Below are positions 16,453 through 24,891 of a stretch of DNA of 64,000 nucleotides, piece by piece (positions within the stretch are counted from its first letter, which is position 1; each line of letters starts with the position of its first letter). The notes beneath the pieces were generated by a model. That model worked only from the letters and a program-made list of their open reading frames with translations, was not told the DNA's origin and did no database searches. Both the position numbers and the translations under genes were made by a program. Source of the stretch: Acidocella aromatica (GTDB lineage Bacteria; Pseudomonadota; Alphaproteobacteria; Acetobacterales; Acetobacteraceae); contig NZ_JACHFJ010000008.1 in NCBI RefSeq assembly GCF_014201825.1, positions 60,897 through 124,896 on the forward strand. The letters run 5' to 3'.

Positions 16453-19014
16453 ATGACTACGATTGGGCAATTGCCGCCGGCGGCCTCGGTCTCCGACAGC
16501 GACGAGATTGCGATTTTTCAGAATGGCCAGACCCTGGCGGCGACGCGCGCGCAGATTTTGGCGGGAACGCAGGCTGCGTTGACACTGCCGGCGAATACGC
16601 TGCTGGGCAATGGCTCTTCCGGCACCGCAGCGCCGGGTGCGATCAGCATCGGTGCGAATCTTGCCGTTTCTGGCAATACGTTATCAGCCACCGCAGCGCC
16701 GTTTGTAATCCCCTCGCTCACTACGGGGGGCGTGCCGGGAGTTGCGGACACCGTGCCGCTGGGGCAGGGTGGGGCAAATGTTGGCGTGCCGTACGCCACT
16801 TTCATGTCGGGGATGGGTAATGTCTCCGGCCTGCCGGGTGGGGCGCTGACAGCAACCGCAAGCGGCGCGACCACGGTGCGGACAGTCGCGGCTCTGGCGG
16901 CTAATGCTGTGTCGATCGAGGATTTTGGCGCCAAGGGCGATGGCGTGACCGATGACGGCGCGGCGTTGTTGGCGGCGATTGCCAGCGGGATGCCGGTGCG
17001 CTTTGGCGCTAAGACCTATGCCATCGCGGGTGAATGCGACATTACCGGTACCGCCTGCACGCTGCTGGGCGTGCCGGGGTTGACCGTGCTGACGCGTCCG
17101 GGGCAGACGAAGATCGGCACGTCGGCAATAGCTGCGTGGATCAGCGTGTCGGCAGCCACGTTCTATGCCGATGGTATCATTTTTGACGGCAACAGTTCCA
17201 TCACCACCGATACGATGGGTGTAGCTGTACAGGCGGGTTGCACGAAATCTCTGATCACGCGCTGCCTGTTCCGCAACATGAAGGGGTCGAATAATGGCAG
17301 CGGTCTGACGTATCTGGCGAGTGATCCGACCCTCACGCAGCATCATGTCGATAATTGTGAGTTTACCGCTAACGCTCAGCACGGGTTGTATGCCAACGCG
17401 TTGGATGCGCTGAGTGTGACCAATTGCCGAGCGCATGATAATGCTGTGAATGGTATCTATGTGGACAGCATGGATCCGACCTTCACCTTGAAGATCCGGG
17501 CGCTGCATATCATCAGCAATACATGTTGGAATAATAATTGCGGTATCATCGTCGGCAATTTCATCGTCAATAATCTCTGGTCTTCCCCGCTGGTTTACGG
17601 CAATGCGAATCCTGACGTGCTGGGGGCAGTGATTGCCAGCAATAATTGCTATTCGAACCTGCGCTACGGTATTTATATTTCAGGTCGTAATATTCTTGTC
17701 TCGGGCAATTTGTGCACTAATAACAGCTCCATTGCGCTGAGCGGCGCGGGGATTCTGTGCGATACCGGGTATTGCAAGATTACTGGCAACATGATCACCG
17801 GTAATTCTGCTTTTGGCATCGATTGCGGCGGTTCGATTTATACCGAGGTTGATAATAACTACATCAATGGCGCGCTGATCGGGCTGAATATTGGCGGTGG
17901 GCAGTATTGCACAGCCCGCGCGAATTTTATTCAGGATTGCACAGCCGTTGGTATCGCGGTGCAGAATGTTGAGGCGGATGGATCCGGGGATACTTTCAAT
18001 CTGGCTTGCACGGGTTTGTCGATCATCGGCAACTGGATCACCTACGCGGGCAGTGTTGCGCCCATTGAGGTTCGCGATGCGGCGCAGAATGTGCTGATCG
18101 AAGAGAATGTCATTTACGGCAAGCCTGGTGCCAACATGACCACGACGATGTCGATCTATACGGATACGGCGATTATTCGGCGAAATACCCTCAATTTCAC
18201 CACTCGGTGGGCGGTGAATCCGGCGGCGGTGAATGGCGTGTATACGTTGACCGTGCCGGATATTGCTGATGCGGTAACGATCTCACAGTCCACTGCGCCG
18301 ATTGCCAGCATCGTGACGCTGCAAGGTGCGAAGATGGCGGGGCAGGTCACTTTTGCGAAGGTGACGAATGGCGGCTCTGGCTATACCAGCGCGACCGTCA
18401 GTTTCTCGGGTACCGGTACGGGGGCGGCGGGCAAGGTTTGGCTGTCCGGTGGTGTGGTGATCGGTATTCAGATGACCAATTTTGGTTCTGGCTATGGAGC
18501 GGGTACGACGGCGACGATTTCCGGTAATGGCGCCGGGGCTACCGTTACCGTGCAGGTTGGGCTGCCGGTTTGGAAGAACAAGGAACTGGCCATTGACTGT
18601 ACCGCGGCGGTGACGTTCGCAACCGCGGGGTCCTCGCCAACGCAGAGCAACTGGACTGGAGCGCCGATTACCGTGCCGGCGGGGGCAACGATCGATTGGA
18701 TCGGCACCGGTAGCGGCTGGCGCGCGGCACGCTTTACACAAAACGATTATGTGTCGCCCAATGGCGATGGCAGCCTGACGCTGAAAACACAGTCGGGAGA
18801 TATGTCGCTGCATCCCGCGGGAAGTGGTGTGGTGCGGATTATCTCTGATACGGAATCGACCGGGGCGGTGGAATTGATCGGGCGGGGTTCACCGCTGAAC
18901 GTGGTTACGGCGCCCGCAGGTTCGACCTTCAGGAATCTAAATGGTGGTGTGGGCAGCACGTTCTGGGTGAAGCAGTCGGGGACTGATTCGGCCAATTGGG
19001 TGGCTGTGGCCTGA
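16453..19014 (+). CDS. Tailspike with right-handed beta-helix domain
   Basis: An 853-residue tailspike. Residues 1-80 form an anchor domain (MTTIGQLPPAASVSDSDEI) shared with the next gene. The beta-helix begins near residue 155 with the pectate-lyase-type signature EDFGAKGDGVTDD, followed by many Asn-rich coils (NNCEF, NNYING, SNNCYSN). Near residues 630-700 two GSGY-containing beta repeats follow, and the C-terminus is a short trimerisation-like region. Such spikes bind and often cleave surface polysaccharide; catalytic residues cannot be named from the sequence alone. Confidence 0.85.
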   Translation: MTTIGQLPPAASVSDSDEIAIFQNGQTLAATRAQILAGTQAALTLPANTLLGNGSSGTAAPGAISIGANLAVSGNTLSATAAPFVIPSLTTGGVPGVADTVPLGQGGANVGVPYATFMSGMGNVSGLPGGALTATASGATTVRTVAALAANAVSIEDFGAKGDGVTDDGAALLAAIASGMPVRFGAKTYAIAGECDITGTACTLLGVPGLTVLTRPGQTKIGTSAIAAWISVSAATFYADGIIFDGNSSITTDTMGVAVQAGCTKSLITRCLFRNMKGSNNGSGLTYLASDPTLTQHHVDNCEFTANAQHGLYANALDALSVTNCRAHDNAVNGIYVDSMDPTFTLKIRALHIISNTCWNNNCGIIVGNFIVNNLWSSPLVYGNANPDVLGAVIASNNCYSNLRYGIYISGRNILVSGNLCTNNSSIALSGAGILCDTGYCKITGNMITGNSAFGIDCGGSIYTEVDNNYINGALIGLNIGGGQYCTARANFIQDCTAVGIAVQNVEADGSGDTFNLACTGLSIIGNWITYAGSVAPIEVRDAAQNVLIEENVIYGKPGANMTTTMSIYTDTAIIRRNTLNFTTRWAVNPAAVNGVYTLTVPDIADAVTISQSTAPIASIVTLQGAKMAGQVTFAKVTNGGSGYTSATVSFSGTGTGAAGKVWLSGGVVIGIQMTNFGSGYGAGTTATISGNGAGATVTVQVGLPVWKNKELAIDCTAAVTFATAGSSPTQSNWTGAPITVPAGATIDWIGTGSGWRAARFTQNDYVSPNGDGSLTLKTQSGDMSLHPAGSGVVRIISDTESTGAVELIGRGSPLNVVTAPAGSTFRNLNGGVGSTFWVKQSGTDSANWVAVA

Positions 19015-19054
19015 GAGGCCGACGGAAACAATAGAGAACATAAGGTTGTTTTGA

Positions 19055-21202
19055 ATGACAACGATTGCGCAACTGCCAGCCGCGTCTTCGGTTGGCGGCA
19101 GTGATCTGCTGCCGCTTTCACAGGCCGGGCAGGTTTATTCGGTGAGTGTATCGCAGCTTACGGCAGGGCTGCAGACGCAGATCGCTGTGCCGAGCGGTGA
19201 GCTGCTGGGGCGGCACAGCATTGGCGCCGGAGCGCCGGAGAGCGTGGCTCTGGGCGTTGGCTTGGCCGTGGCCGAGGGCAGTTTGGCCGCGAATGGCGGG
19301 GATCATGCAGGGTTTCCGGTGCAGACCGCGATGACCCTTTCCGATGAGGTGGTGATCAACACGGGCGGTGCGCCCGGGTTGTTACCCGTGACCGCGCTGC
19401 GTGGGTTGTTCTCGGCGGGTGAGGGGGTGGCGATCAGTGCCGATGGTGTGATCGGGGTGACGGTTTCCGCCATGGCTGGCCCTGCGGGGCCGCAGGGGCC
19501 GGCAGGGCCGCAAGGGCCGGAGGGTGCCATCGGCCCTGCTGGAACTGGCTTGTCCGGTCCAGTGGCGAATAATTCCGCGAGCGCGGTTGGTACTTCTGAC
19601 TATGTGGCGCTGTGGCAGAACGGTGCGTTGGCCTGGATGCCTTATGGCCAGTTTCTCGGCGGGCAGACGATTGACGAGTTACCTGCCGCAGGTCCAGTCG
19701 CAGATAGCGACGAACTGCTGGTGGCACAGAACGGAAATACGCTCAGTGTGCAGAGTTTTGGTGCGATATGGAACTATGTGCAGAGCAAGCTGCCCAGCGT
19801 GAAGCCACAGGTGGTGGAGCTGACGGCGAATACCGTGCTGGACGTAACAGACCACAACAACCGCGTGCTCGTGGCCAGCGCGCCGATTACGCTGAGTGCG
19901 AATTTTACCAATATGGGGGCTGGATTTTCCTGCACCGTGATCAACCTGGCGGCGGGGCCGGTGATCATGGGGACTGGGATTAGCTCTGGCTCCGGCTCCA
20001 CGACCTTGCCGCCCGGTACGGCGACGGAGCTGCTGGGATTGAGCTATTCAGGCGGTTCTCTGGTGTGGTGGAGCGGCGTGGTGCCAAATGCGCCGACGAT
20101 TACCGTGGGGATGATTAGTCCGCCGGTGTTGAACGCCTCGTTCACCGTGAGCGGTGGTATCTTTAACGATGCACCGACGGCGCTGGATTATTCAACCGAT
20201 GGTGGCAATACCTGGGTGGCTGTGGCGAGTCCGGTGATCACGGCCAATGCCTACAGCTTTACCGCTGCAGGGCTTGCTGCCGGGACCTATGCGCTGCGCG
20301 TGCGTGACCACAACAATCAGGCGATTGTTGGTGTGTCCAACAGTTTTGCCGTTGCGGCGCCGACGATTACGCTGGGCAGCCTGCCGGTGGGAGCGATGGT
20401 GAACAGCGTGATCGCGCTGGCTGGTACCGTGGTGCCGGCGAATAGTGCGGTGCAGGTTGGTCTCTCCGCTAATGCCGCCACGGTACCTGCGGCTTGGGTG
20501 AACGCGGTGACCAATAATGGTGAGTGGACTGCAAGCCTGACGCCGACGGTTGCGGGTACATACTATGTTTGGGCGCAGCAGGAGGCGGATCCTGCGGTGC
20601 AGGTGGTATCGGCGGCCGTGAACGTGGTGTCGGCGGCGTTGAGCGTGAGCGCCCCCGCAACCGGTATGGCCGGGATCGCGCTGGCGGTGACGGGCAGTGT
20701 GACGCCGGCGGCGGATGCGGTGAATGTGCAACTCTCGGCACAGAATACCACGGCGCCGAATTCAGGCTGGACGGCAACGACGAATGCGAACGGCAGTTTC
20801 TCGGCATCGCTGACGCCATCGGTGGCGGGAACCTATTATGTGTGGGCGCAGGACCCCGCCAGTGGTCTTACCGCCGTTTCCGCCGCGATTACCGTGGCGG
20901 CTGCACCCAGTGTGGTTTATGGTTTCAACGATCCGGGTGGAAGCTATGTGCATGGTGTGAGCACAATTCCGCTGAATGGCTCCATAACGCCAGCGCAGAG
21001 TGTGGCGACGCAGGTGGCGCTCTCGACCTCCAACGCCGTCGCGCCAGGTTCTGGCTGGCAGACGGCGTCGGTCATCTACTCGAACTCGCTGTGGGCGATT
21101 TACTACACAACGCCGGCAACCGCTGGAAATTACTATGTGTGGGTGCAGACCGCAGCCGGTACTGCCTCTGCTGTCAGTAGCTTCACTGTTACGGTGACTT
21201 AA
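19055..21202 (+). CDS. Multidomain tail fibre: anchor, collagen-like segment, Ig-like repeats
   Basis: A 715-residue fibre. Residues 1-80 repeat the anchor domain of the preceding spike (MTTIAQLPAASSVGGSD). A collagen-like run of GPAGPQGP triplets spans about residues 141-165, followed by a second anchor-like copy (IDELPAAGPVADSDEL) near residue 205. The C-terminal half has a first Ig-like module around FTVSGGIFNDAPTALDYS and then three tandem modules of about 90 residues, each ending in YYVWAQ or YYVWVQ. It probably forms a long trimeric side fibre. Transcription continues into the esterase gene with three bases between. Confidence 0.75.
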   Translation: MTTIAQLPAASSVGGSDLLPLSQAGQVYSVSVSQLTAGLQTQIAVPSGELLGRHSIGAGAPESVALGVGLAVAEGSLAANGGDHAGFPVQTAMTLSDEVVINTGGAPGLLPVTALRGLFSAGEGVAISADGVIGVTVSAMAGPAGPQGPAGPQGPEGAIGPAGTGLSGPVANNSASAVGTSDYVALWQNGALAWMPYGQFLGGQTIDELPAAGPVADSDELLVAQNGNTLSVQSFGAIWNYVQSKLPSVKPQVVELTANTVLDVTDHNNRVLVASAPITLSANFTNMGAGFSCTVINLAAGPVIMGTGISSGSGSTTLPPGTATELLGLSYSGGSLVWWSGVVPNAPTITVGMISPPVLNASFTVSGGIFNDAPTALDYSTDGGNTWVAVASPVITANAYSFTAAGLAAGTYALRVRDHNNQAIVGVSNSFAVAAPTITLGSLPVGAMVNSVIALAGTVVPANSAVQVGLSANAATVPAAWVNAVTNNGEWTASLTPTVAGTYYVWAQQEADPAVQVVSAAVNVVSAALSVSAPATGMAGIALAVTGSVTPAADAVNVQLSAQNTTAPNSGWTATTNANGSFSASLTPSVAGTYYVWAQDPASGLTAVSAAITVAAAPSVVYGFNDPGGSYVHGVSTIPLNGSITPAQSVATQVALSTSNAVAPGSGWQTASVIYSNSLWAIYYTTPATAGNYYVWVQTAAGTASAVSSFTVTVT

Positions 21203-21205
21203 GCC

Positions 21206-23350
21206 ATGGCCATGTTGTTCAACATTCCTGGTTCTCCGCTGGCGACAGGGCGGGGCATGCGCGTGCTGGCGGGGCCGCTGTTTGCTGGGAACGCGCCGCC
21301 CGCAGGGTTGTTCACCGGGCCATACCCGTCGGCGATTAGTGGGATATCGGGCTGGTGGGATGCCGGGTTGCCGAATGGGTTGCTGGATGCGGGCGGGGCC
21401 ACGTTGCTTGTGAGCAACGGTGTTGTTGGGGCGGTGAAGGATAAAACTGGTAACGGCAATAATTTGATGCCGTATCATATTGCCGCTGATACCACACCTG
21501 CCGCGACCATCGCGGCGCCTCGGGTAAACGGGTATCTGGGCGCGGTGGGGGCGCCGGATGCGGCCATCGTGAATTATGGGCCGAGCCTGGACCCGGATTG
21601 GGGGCTGGTGCATCCGGCGCTGGAGTTGGGTGCGGGGGTTGCTTGGACGCGCTACTTCGTGTGGACGCGGCCGAACTGGCGGCAGGGGACCTATTACGTC
21701 AATAACCAGCCTATTCCATTGCTTCACACCACCGCCGGGGCGGGATTGACGATCTTGCAGGCGGACAGCGTCGAGGGGACGAACCTCACGTTGTTTCCCG
21801 GCACGGCGAGTCAGACCGTGCTCTCCGCCACGCTGGCGCGGCGGCACAGTCATGCGGTAATTCTGCGCAACACGCCAGGCAGTGGCGTGGATGTGTGGCT
21901 GGATGGCGTGCAGGTGGCCTCTGGAGTGGTTAATCCGCTGGCGGCGAGCGCCAGTGGGCAGGTGCTGTTTTTGCATGATGGCAGCATCCAGGGGTCGGCG
22001 CAGTGCTGGTTCCATGAAGCAGCTTCGTGGGAGCGCGCACTTAGTGCGGGTGAGATTGGCACGCTGATCTCGGCACAAGCGCGCTGGGCGCTGGGGACGC
22101 GCCGGGGCGTGAACCTGTTGGTGATGGGCCAGTCTAATGCGGCGTGGTTCATTGGCGCAGGCGGGCCATTGGCGCTGGCGCAGGGGGTGGCCTGGTATCT
22201 TGGCGCCGCGGCCTATGGCTATACGGCGGCGGCCTCGGGCTCGTATATCTCGCCGGACCGGTACTCGGTGATTCCGGGGCATCCGATCTCCAATTCCTCG
22301 TCGCCATTGTTTCCACCGGGAGCCTCGAATGGCACGTTTCTGACCAATCCGGGGGATGGATCTGACCCGTCTAGTTGGGCGGCGGGGCCGGATTTTGAGG
22401 CGTTGACCGCTTATCTGACCGGCGGCAATGCAGTGGTGAGCGCGGTGGATGAGAATGACATCGCGTTGCTTGTCTGGCCGTGGTCGGAGCAGGACAGCAC
22501 CATGCCGTATGCTAACAAGGCGTTATATAATGGCAGTGTGTTGCGTCTGTTGGGGATGACGCGCAGCCTGCTTGGGCGGACGGCGGCGACGCTGCCGTTG
22601 TTGGTCTGGAATGCGATCCCGTACGAGACCAATGACGGTGTGCAGATGGTGCGTGAGGTGATCGCGGATCTGGCTGCGGATGCCAGCAACAATGTTGTGG
22701 TGTTTGCGGCGCAGACGGCGGATTCGAATCCGCTGAACGCGGCGTATGACCCTACGACCGGTGTATTCTCAGGTGGTGATCCGCAACATCGGGATGAACC
22801 TGATCTGCTGCGCTACGGTCGGATCGGTGTGCATGCGGCAGGGCGGGCCGCGCTGGCGATGGGGTTGAGCGATACCATTCCGGCGGCGCAAGTGCCGGCC
22901 ACTGGTTTGCCGGTGGGCGGTGGACCGAGGATCACGCATGTGTATCGCGCTTCCGATACGCGGCTGATCCTGACGATCCAGCATGATGGAGGAAATGATC
23001 TGCTGGTGCCGTTGCAGGCAACGAATGGCGTGGGCTTTGCCGTGATGGATGGCGGTTCGGTGGCGGTGCCGGGGACGATCATTACCGCCACGGCGGCGGC
23101 TAGAGTCGATGCGACGCATCTGGCCGTGACATTGGCGGCGCCGGTTACCAATCCGTCTGCCGAAGTGTTGCTCTTCTACCCGTATGGCAGCGCGCAGATT
23201 GGGCGCGGCAATGCAGTGACCGACAATGCAGCGAGCCAGACGCTGCCCGCGAATTGGAACATTGGCAATGATCTGGGGGCGGCCTGGACTGTCAATTTTC
23301 CGCTCCAAGCCACGACCTATCCTATCACGCTGTCTGATACGCCAGACTGA
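21206..23350 (+). CDS. Tail protein with LamG-like and SGNH esterase domains
   Basis: A 714-residue protein. Residues about 45-270 look like a concanavalin/LamG-type sugar-binding domain (ISGWWDAG at the start, VDVWLDGVQVASG later). A SGNH hydrolase domain follows: block I is NLLVMGQSNAAW with the nucleophile Ser near residue 307, a LLVWPWSEQDS block resembles sialate-acetylesterase-type enzymes, and DPQHRDEPD probably supplies the Asp/His pair. The C-terminal part is beta-rich. Expected role: removing acetyl groups from host surface glycans during adsorption. Confidence 0.7.
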   Translation: MAMLFNIPGSPLATGRGMRVLAGPLFAGNAPPAGLFTGPYPSAISGISGWWDAGLPNGLLDAGGATLLVSNGVVGAVKDKTGNGNNLMPYHIAADTTPAATIAAPRVNGYLGAVGAPDAAIVNYGPSLDPDWGLVHPALELGAGVAWTRYFVWTRPNWRQGTYYVNNQPIPLLHTTAGAGLTILQADSVEGTNLTLFPGTASQTVLSATLARRHSHAVILRNTPGSGVDVWLDGVQVASGVVNPLAASASGQVLFLHDGSIQGSAQCWFHEAASWERALSAGEIGTLISAQARWALGTRRGVNLLVMGQSNAAWFIGAGGPLALAQGVAWYLGAAAYGYTAAASGSYISPDRYSVIPGHPISNSSSPLFPPGASNGTFLTNPGDGSDPSSWAAGPDFEALTAYLTGGNAVVSAVDENDIALLVWPWSEQDSTMPYANKALYNGSVLRLLGMTRSLLGRTAATLPLLVWNAIPYETNDGVQMVREVIADLAADASNNVVVFAAQTADSNPLNAAYDPTTGVFSGGDPQHRDEPDLLRYGRIGVHAAGRAALAMGLSDTIPAAQVPATGLPVGGGPRITHVYRASDTRLILTIQHDGGNDLLVPLQATNGVGFAVMDGGSVAVPGTIITATAAARVDATHLAVTLAAPVTNPSAEVLLFYPYGSAQIGRGNAVTDNAASQTLPANWNIGNDLGAAWTVNFPLQATTYPITLSDTPD

Positions 23351-23359
23351 GGAGCCAAT

Positions 23360-23689
23360 ATGGATACAGCAGACACTGTCGCCCTGCTGCGGACAGACAT
23401 TGCCGGGCTGCGCAACGATATAAGCGGTATAAGACAGGATATCGGAATCCTGGAAGCCAAGGCGGATGCGGTCGAGGCATGGAGGATAAGGTATCTGGCG
23501 CAGGAAGACCAGGTCGTTGGAAAGTTGTTTACGAAAGTCGATGAGCTGATGGCTGGATTGAATGATATGCGGGCGGATCTGGCGCGCATACGTGGTGAGC
23601 GCGATGCGGAACGGCGAATCAGCGTGATGATCATCAGCCTGCTCTCCGCCGTGTGCGGTGGGCTCTGCGCGAGGATATTCCATGGATAA
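23360..23689 (+). CDS. XhlA-like coiled-coil membrane protein of lysis cassette
   Basis: A 109-residue protein with a long heptad-containing helical region (residues 5-85) and one C-terminal transmembrane helix (MIISLLSAVCGGLCARI). This is the layout of XhlA-type proteins, which act with holin and endolysin. It lies directly upstream of the endolysin and overlaps its start by eight bases. A GAGGAG Shine-Dalgarno precedes the ATG. Confidence 0.65.
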   Translation: MDTADTVALLRTDIAGLRNDISGIRQDIGILEAKADAVEAWRIRYLAQEDQVVGKLFTKVDELMAGLNDMRADLARIRGERDAERRISVMIISLLSAVCGGLCARIFHG

Positions 23690-24194
23690 TTTTGCCAAGT
23701 GCTTCGCCTTTACCCTGGGGGCAGAGGGGGGATACACGGATAATTCCGCCGACCCCGGCAACTGGACCGGTGGTGCTGTGGGACATGGGGAGTTGCGTGG
23801 CACCAAATTCGGGATCAGTGCGGCGGCATATCCCGATCTGGATATCAGCAAACTTTCAGAGACCGATGCGCAGGCCATCTACCGGCGAGATTTTTACGCG
23901 CCGCTGCATGGCGATGAGCTGGTGTTGCCGGTGGCGATGGTGGCATTCGATGCGGCAGTGAATGCCGGGTTGCGGCGCTCGGTGTGCTGGTTGCAGCAGG
24001 CTGCCGGACTTGTGGCCGATGGCGTGCTTGGGCCGAAGACACTTTCCGCTTTCAACAAAACTGATGCATTGGCTTTGGCGCGTGAAGCTCTGGCGCGGCG
24101 GATTGATTTTTACAGTCGATTGCCAGGGTGGGGGAATTTCGGACTGGGCTGGACGCGCAGGGTGATCGCCCTTGCGGGTGAAATTCTTCATTGA
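23682..24194 (+). CDS. Phage endolysin, GH108 family N-acetylmuramidase-like
   Basis: A 170-residue lysozyme. The N-terminal motif EGGYTDNSADPGN, with the catalytic Glu in EGG, and the later TKFGIS are the GH108 signature. A C-terminal peptidoglycan-binding-like region includes VAFDAAVNAGL, LQQAAGLVADGVLGPKT and the terminal helix. I chose ATG 23682, which starts with the conserved FAKCFAFTLGAEGG region. There is no signal peptide, so export depends on a holin. Confidence 0.9.
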   Translation: MDNFAKCFAFTLGAEGGYTDNSADPGNWTGGAVGHGELRGTKFGISAAAYPDLDISKLSETDAQAIYRRDFYAPLHGDELVLPVAMVAFDAAVNAGLRRSVCWLQQAAGLVADGVLGPKTLSAFNKTDALALAREALARRIDFYSRLPGWGNFGLGWTRRVIALAGEILH

Positions 24195-24204
24195 TGAGAT
24201 ATGG

Positions 24205-24516
24205 ATGAATTCAATCAAGGTGTTTTTGCAGTCGCCGACCAACAGGACAGGGTTCGCGATTTGGCTGGGGACCGCTGTGACGGCGGTGCTACAGTATTTC
24301 GTACTCAAGCAGACGCTGCCGTCCGAGGATTTGCTCGGGATTATTCTGGGTTTTGTGAAAATTCTCGAGCCGGAGACGACGGTGACCGTGGCGCAGCTGG
24401 AGACGGCGATCGGGGATGTCGCGCAACTGATCAAGACGAGTAATCCGGCCGAAATCGAAACGGTTGTGGCGGATATGGGTCTGATCGCGGCCGAAGTAGC
24501 CAAAGGCAACGGTTGA
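24205..24516 (+). CDS. Putative holin, single-TM phage membrane protein
   Basis: A 103-residue protein with one hydrophobic helix (FAIWLGTAVTAVLQYFVL) near residues 16-34, followed by an acidic helical cytoplasmic part. It lies 10 bases after the endolysin, a usual holin location. ATG 24205 is preferred to the frame opening at 24172, which overlaps the endolysin. Small size, single membrane helix and position support a holin or holin-like accessory protein. Confidence 0.55.
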   Translation: MNSIKVFLQSPTNRTGFAIWLGTAVTAVLQYFVLKQTLPSEDLLGIILGFVKILEPETTVTVAQLETAIGDVAQLIKTSNPAEIETVVADMGLIAAEVAKGNG

Positions 24517-24565
24517 GTGACCACCGCGCGGCGCGGATCGCCGTATCAGGAAAAGAGGGGTTATC

Positions 24566-24877
24566 ATGAGCGAGATTACCAATATTGAAACTGGCTTGAA
24601 CGCGGCGGCGGCGATTGGCGAGGCTGCAGGCGGTGCTGTGGGCGCGGCCGTGGCGACCGGTTTGCGGATCGGCGAGGCGGTGATGAATTCTGTGGTGGCC
24701 AGCAATACGGCGCATGCCACCGCGCTGGATACCGCGACCGCTGCCGCCGCCACTTTGGCCACCGCCGCAGAACCGGTGCTGGCCACGCTGCCCTCGGGTG
24801 ATGCTGCCAAGGCCAAGGCGGGTCTTAGTTTGCTGCAGACGATCCTGGCCGATCTGAAGTCGATCTTCGGGCTGTAA
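24566..24877 (+). CDS. Ala/Gly-rich small phage protein
   Basis: A 103-residue protein of low complexity with glycine-zipper-like stretches (AAIGEAAGGAVGAAVATG) and an amphipathic C-terminal helix (LLQTILADLKSIFGL). It could insert into or perturb membranes and is placed in the lysis cassette, with a strong AGAGGGG Shine-Dalgarno. No family is recognised. A holin partner or antiholin role is possible but unproven. Confidence 0.5.
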   Translation: MSEITNIETGLNAAAAIGEAAGGAVGAAVATGLRIGEAVMNSVVASNTAHATALDTATAAAATLATAAEPVLATLPSGDAAKAKAGLSLLQTILADLKSIFGL

Positions 24878-24891
24878 GAGGAGGCGGCCGG

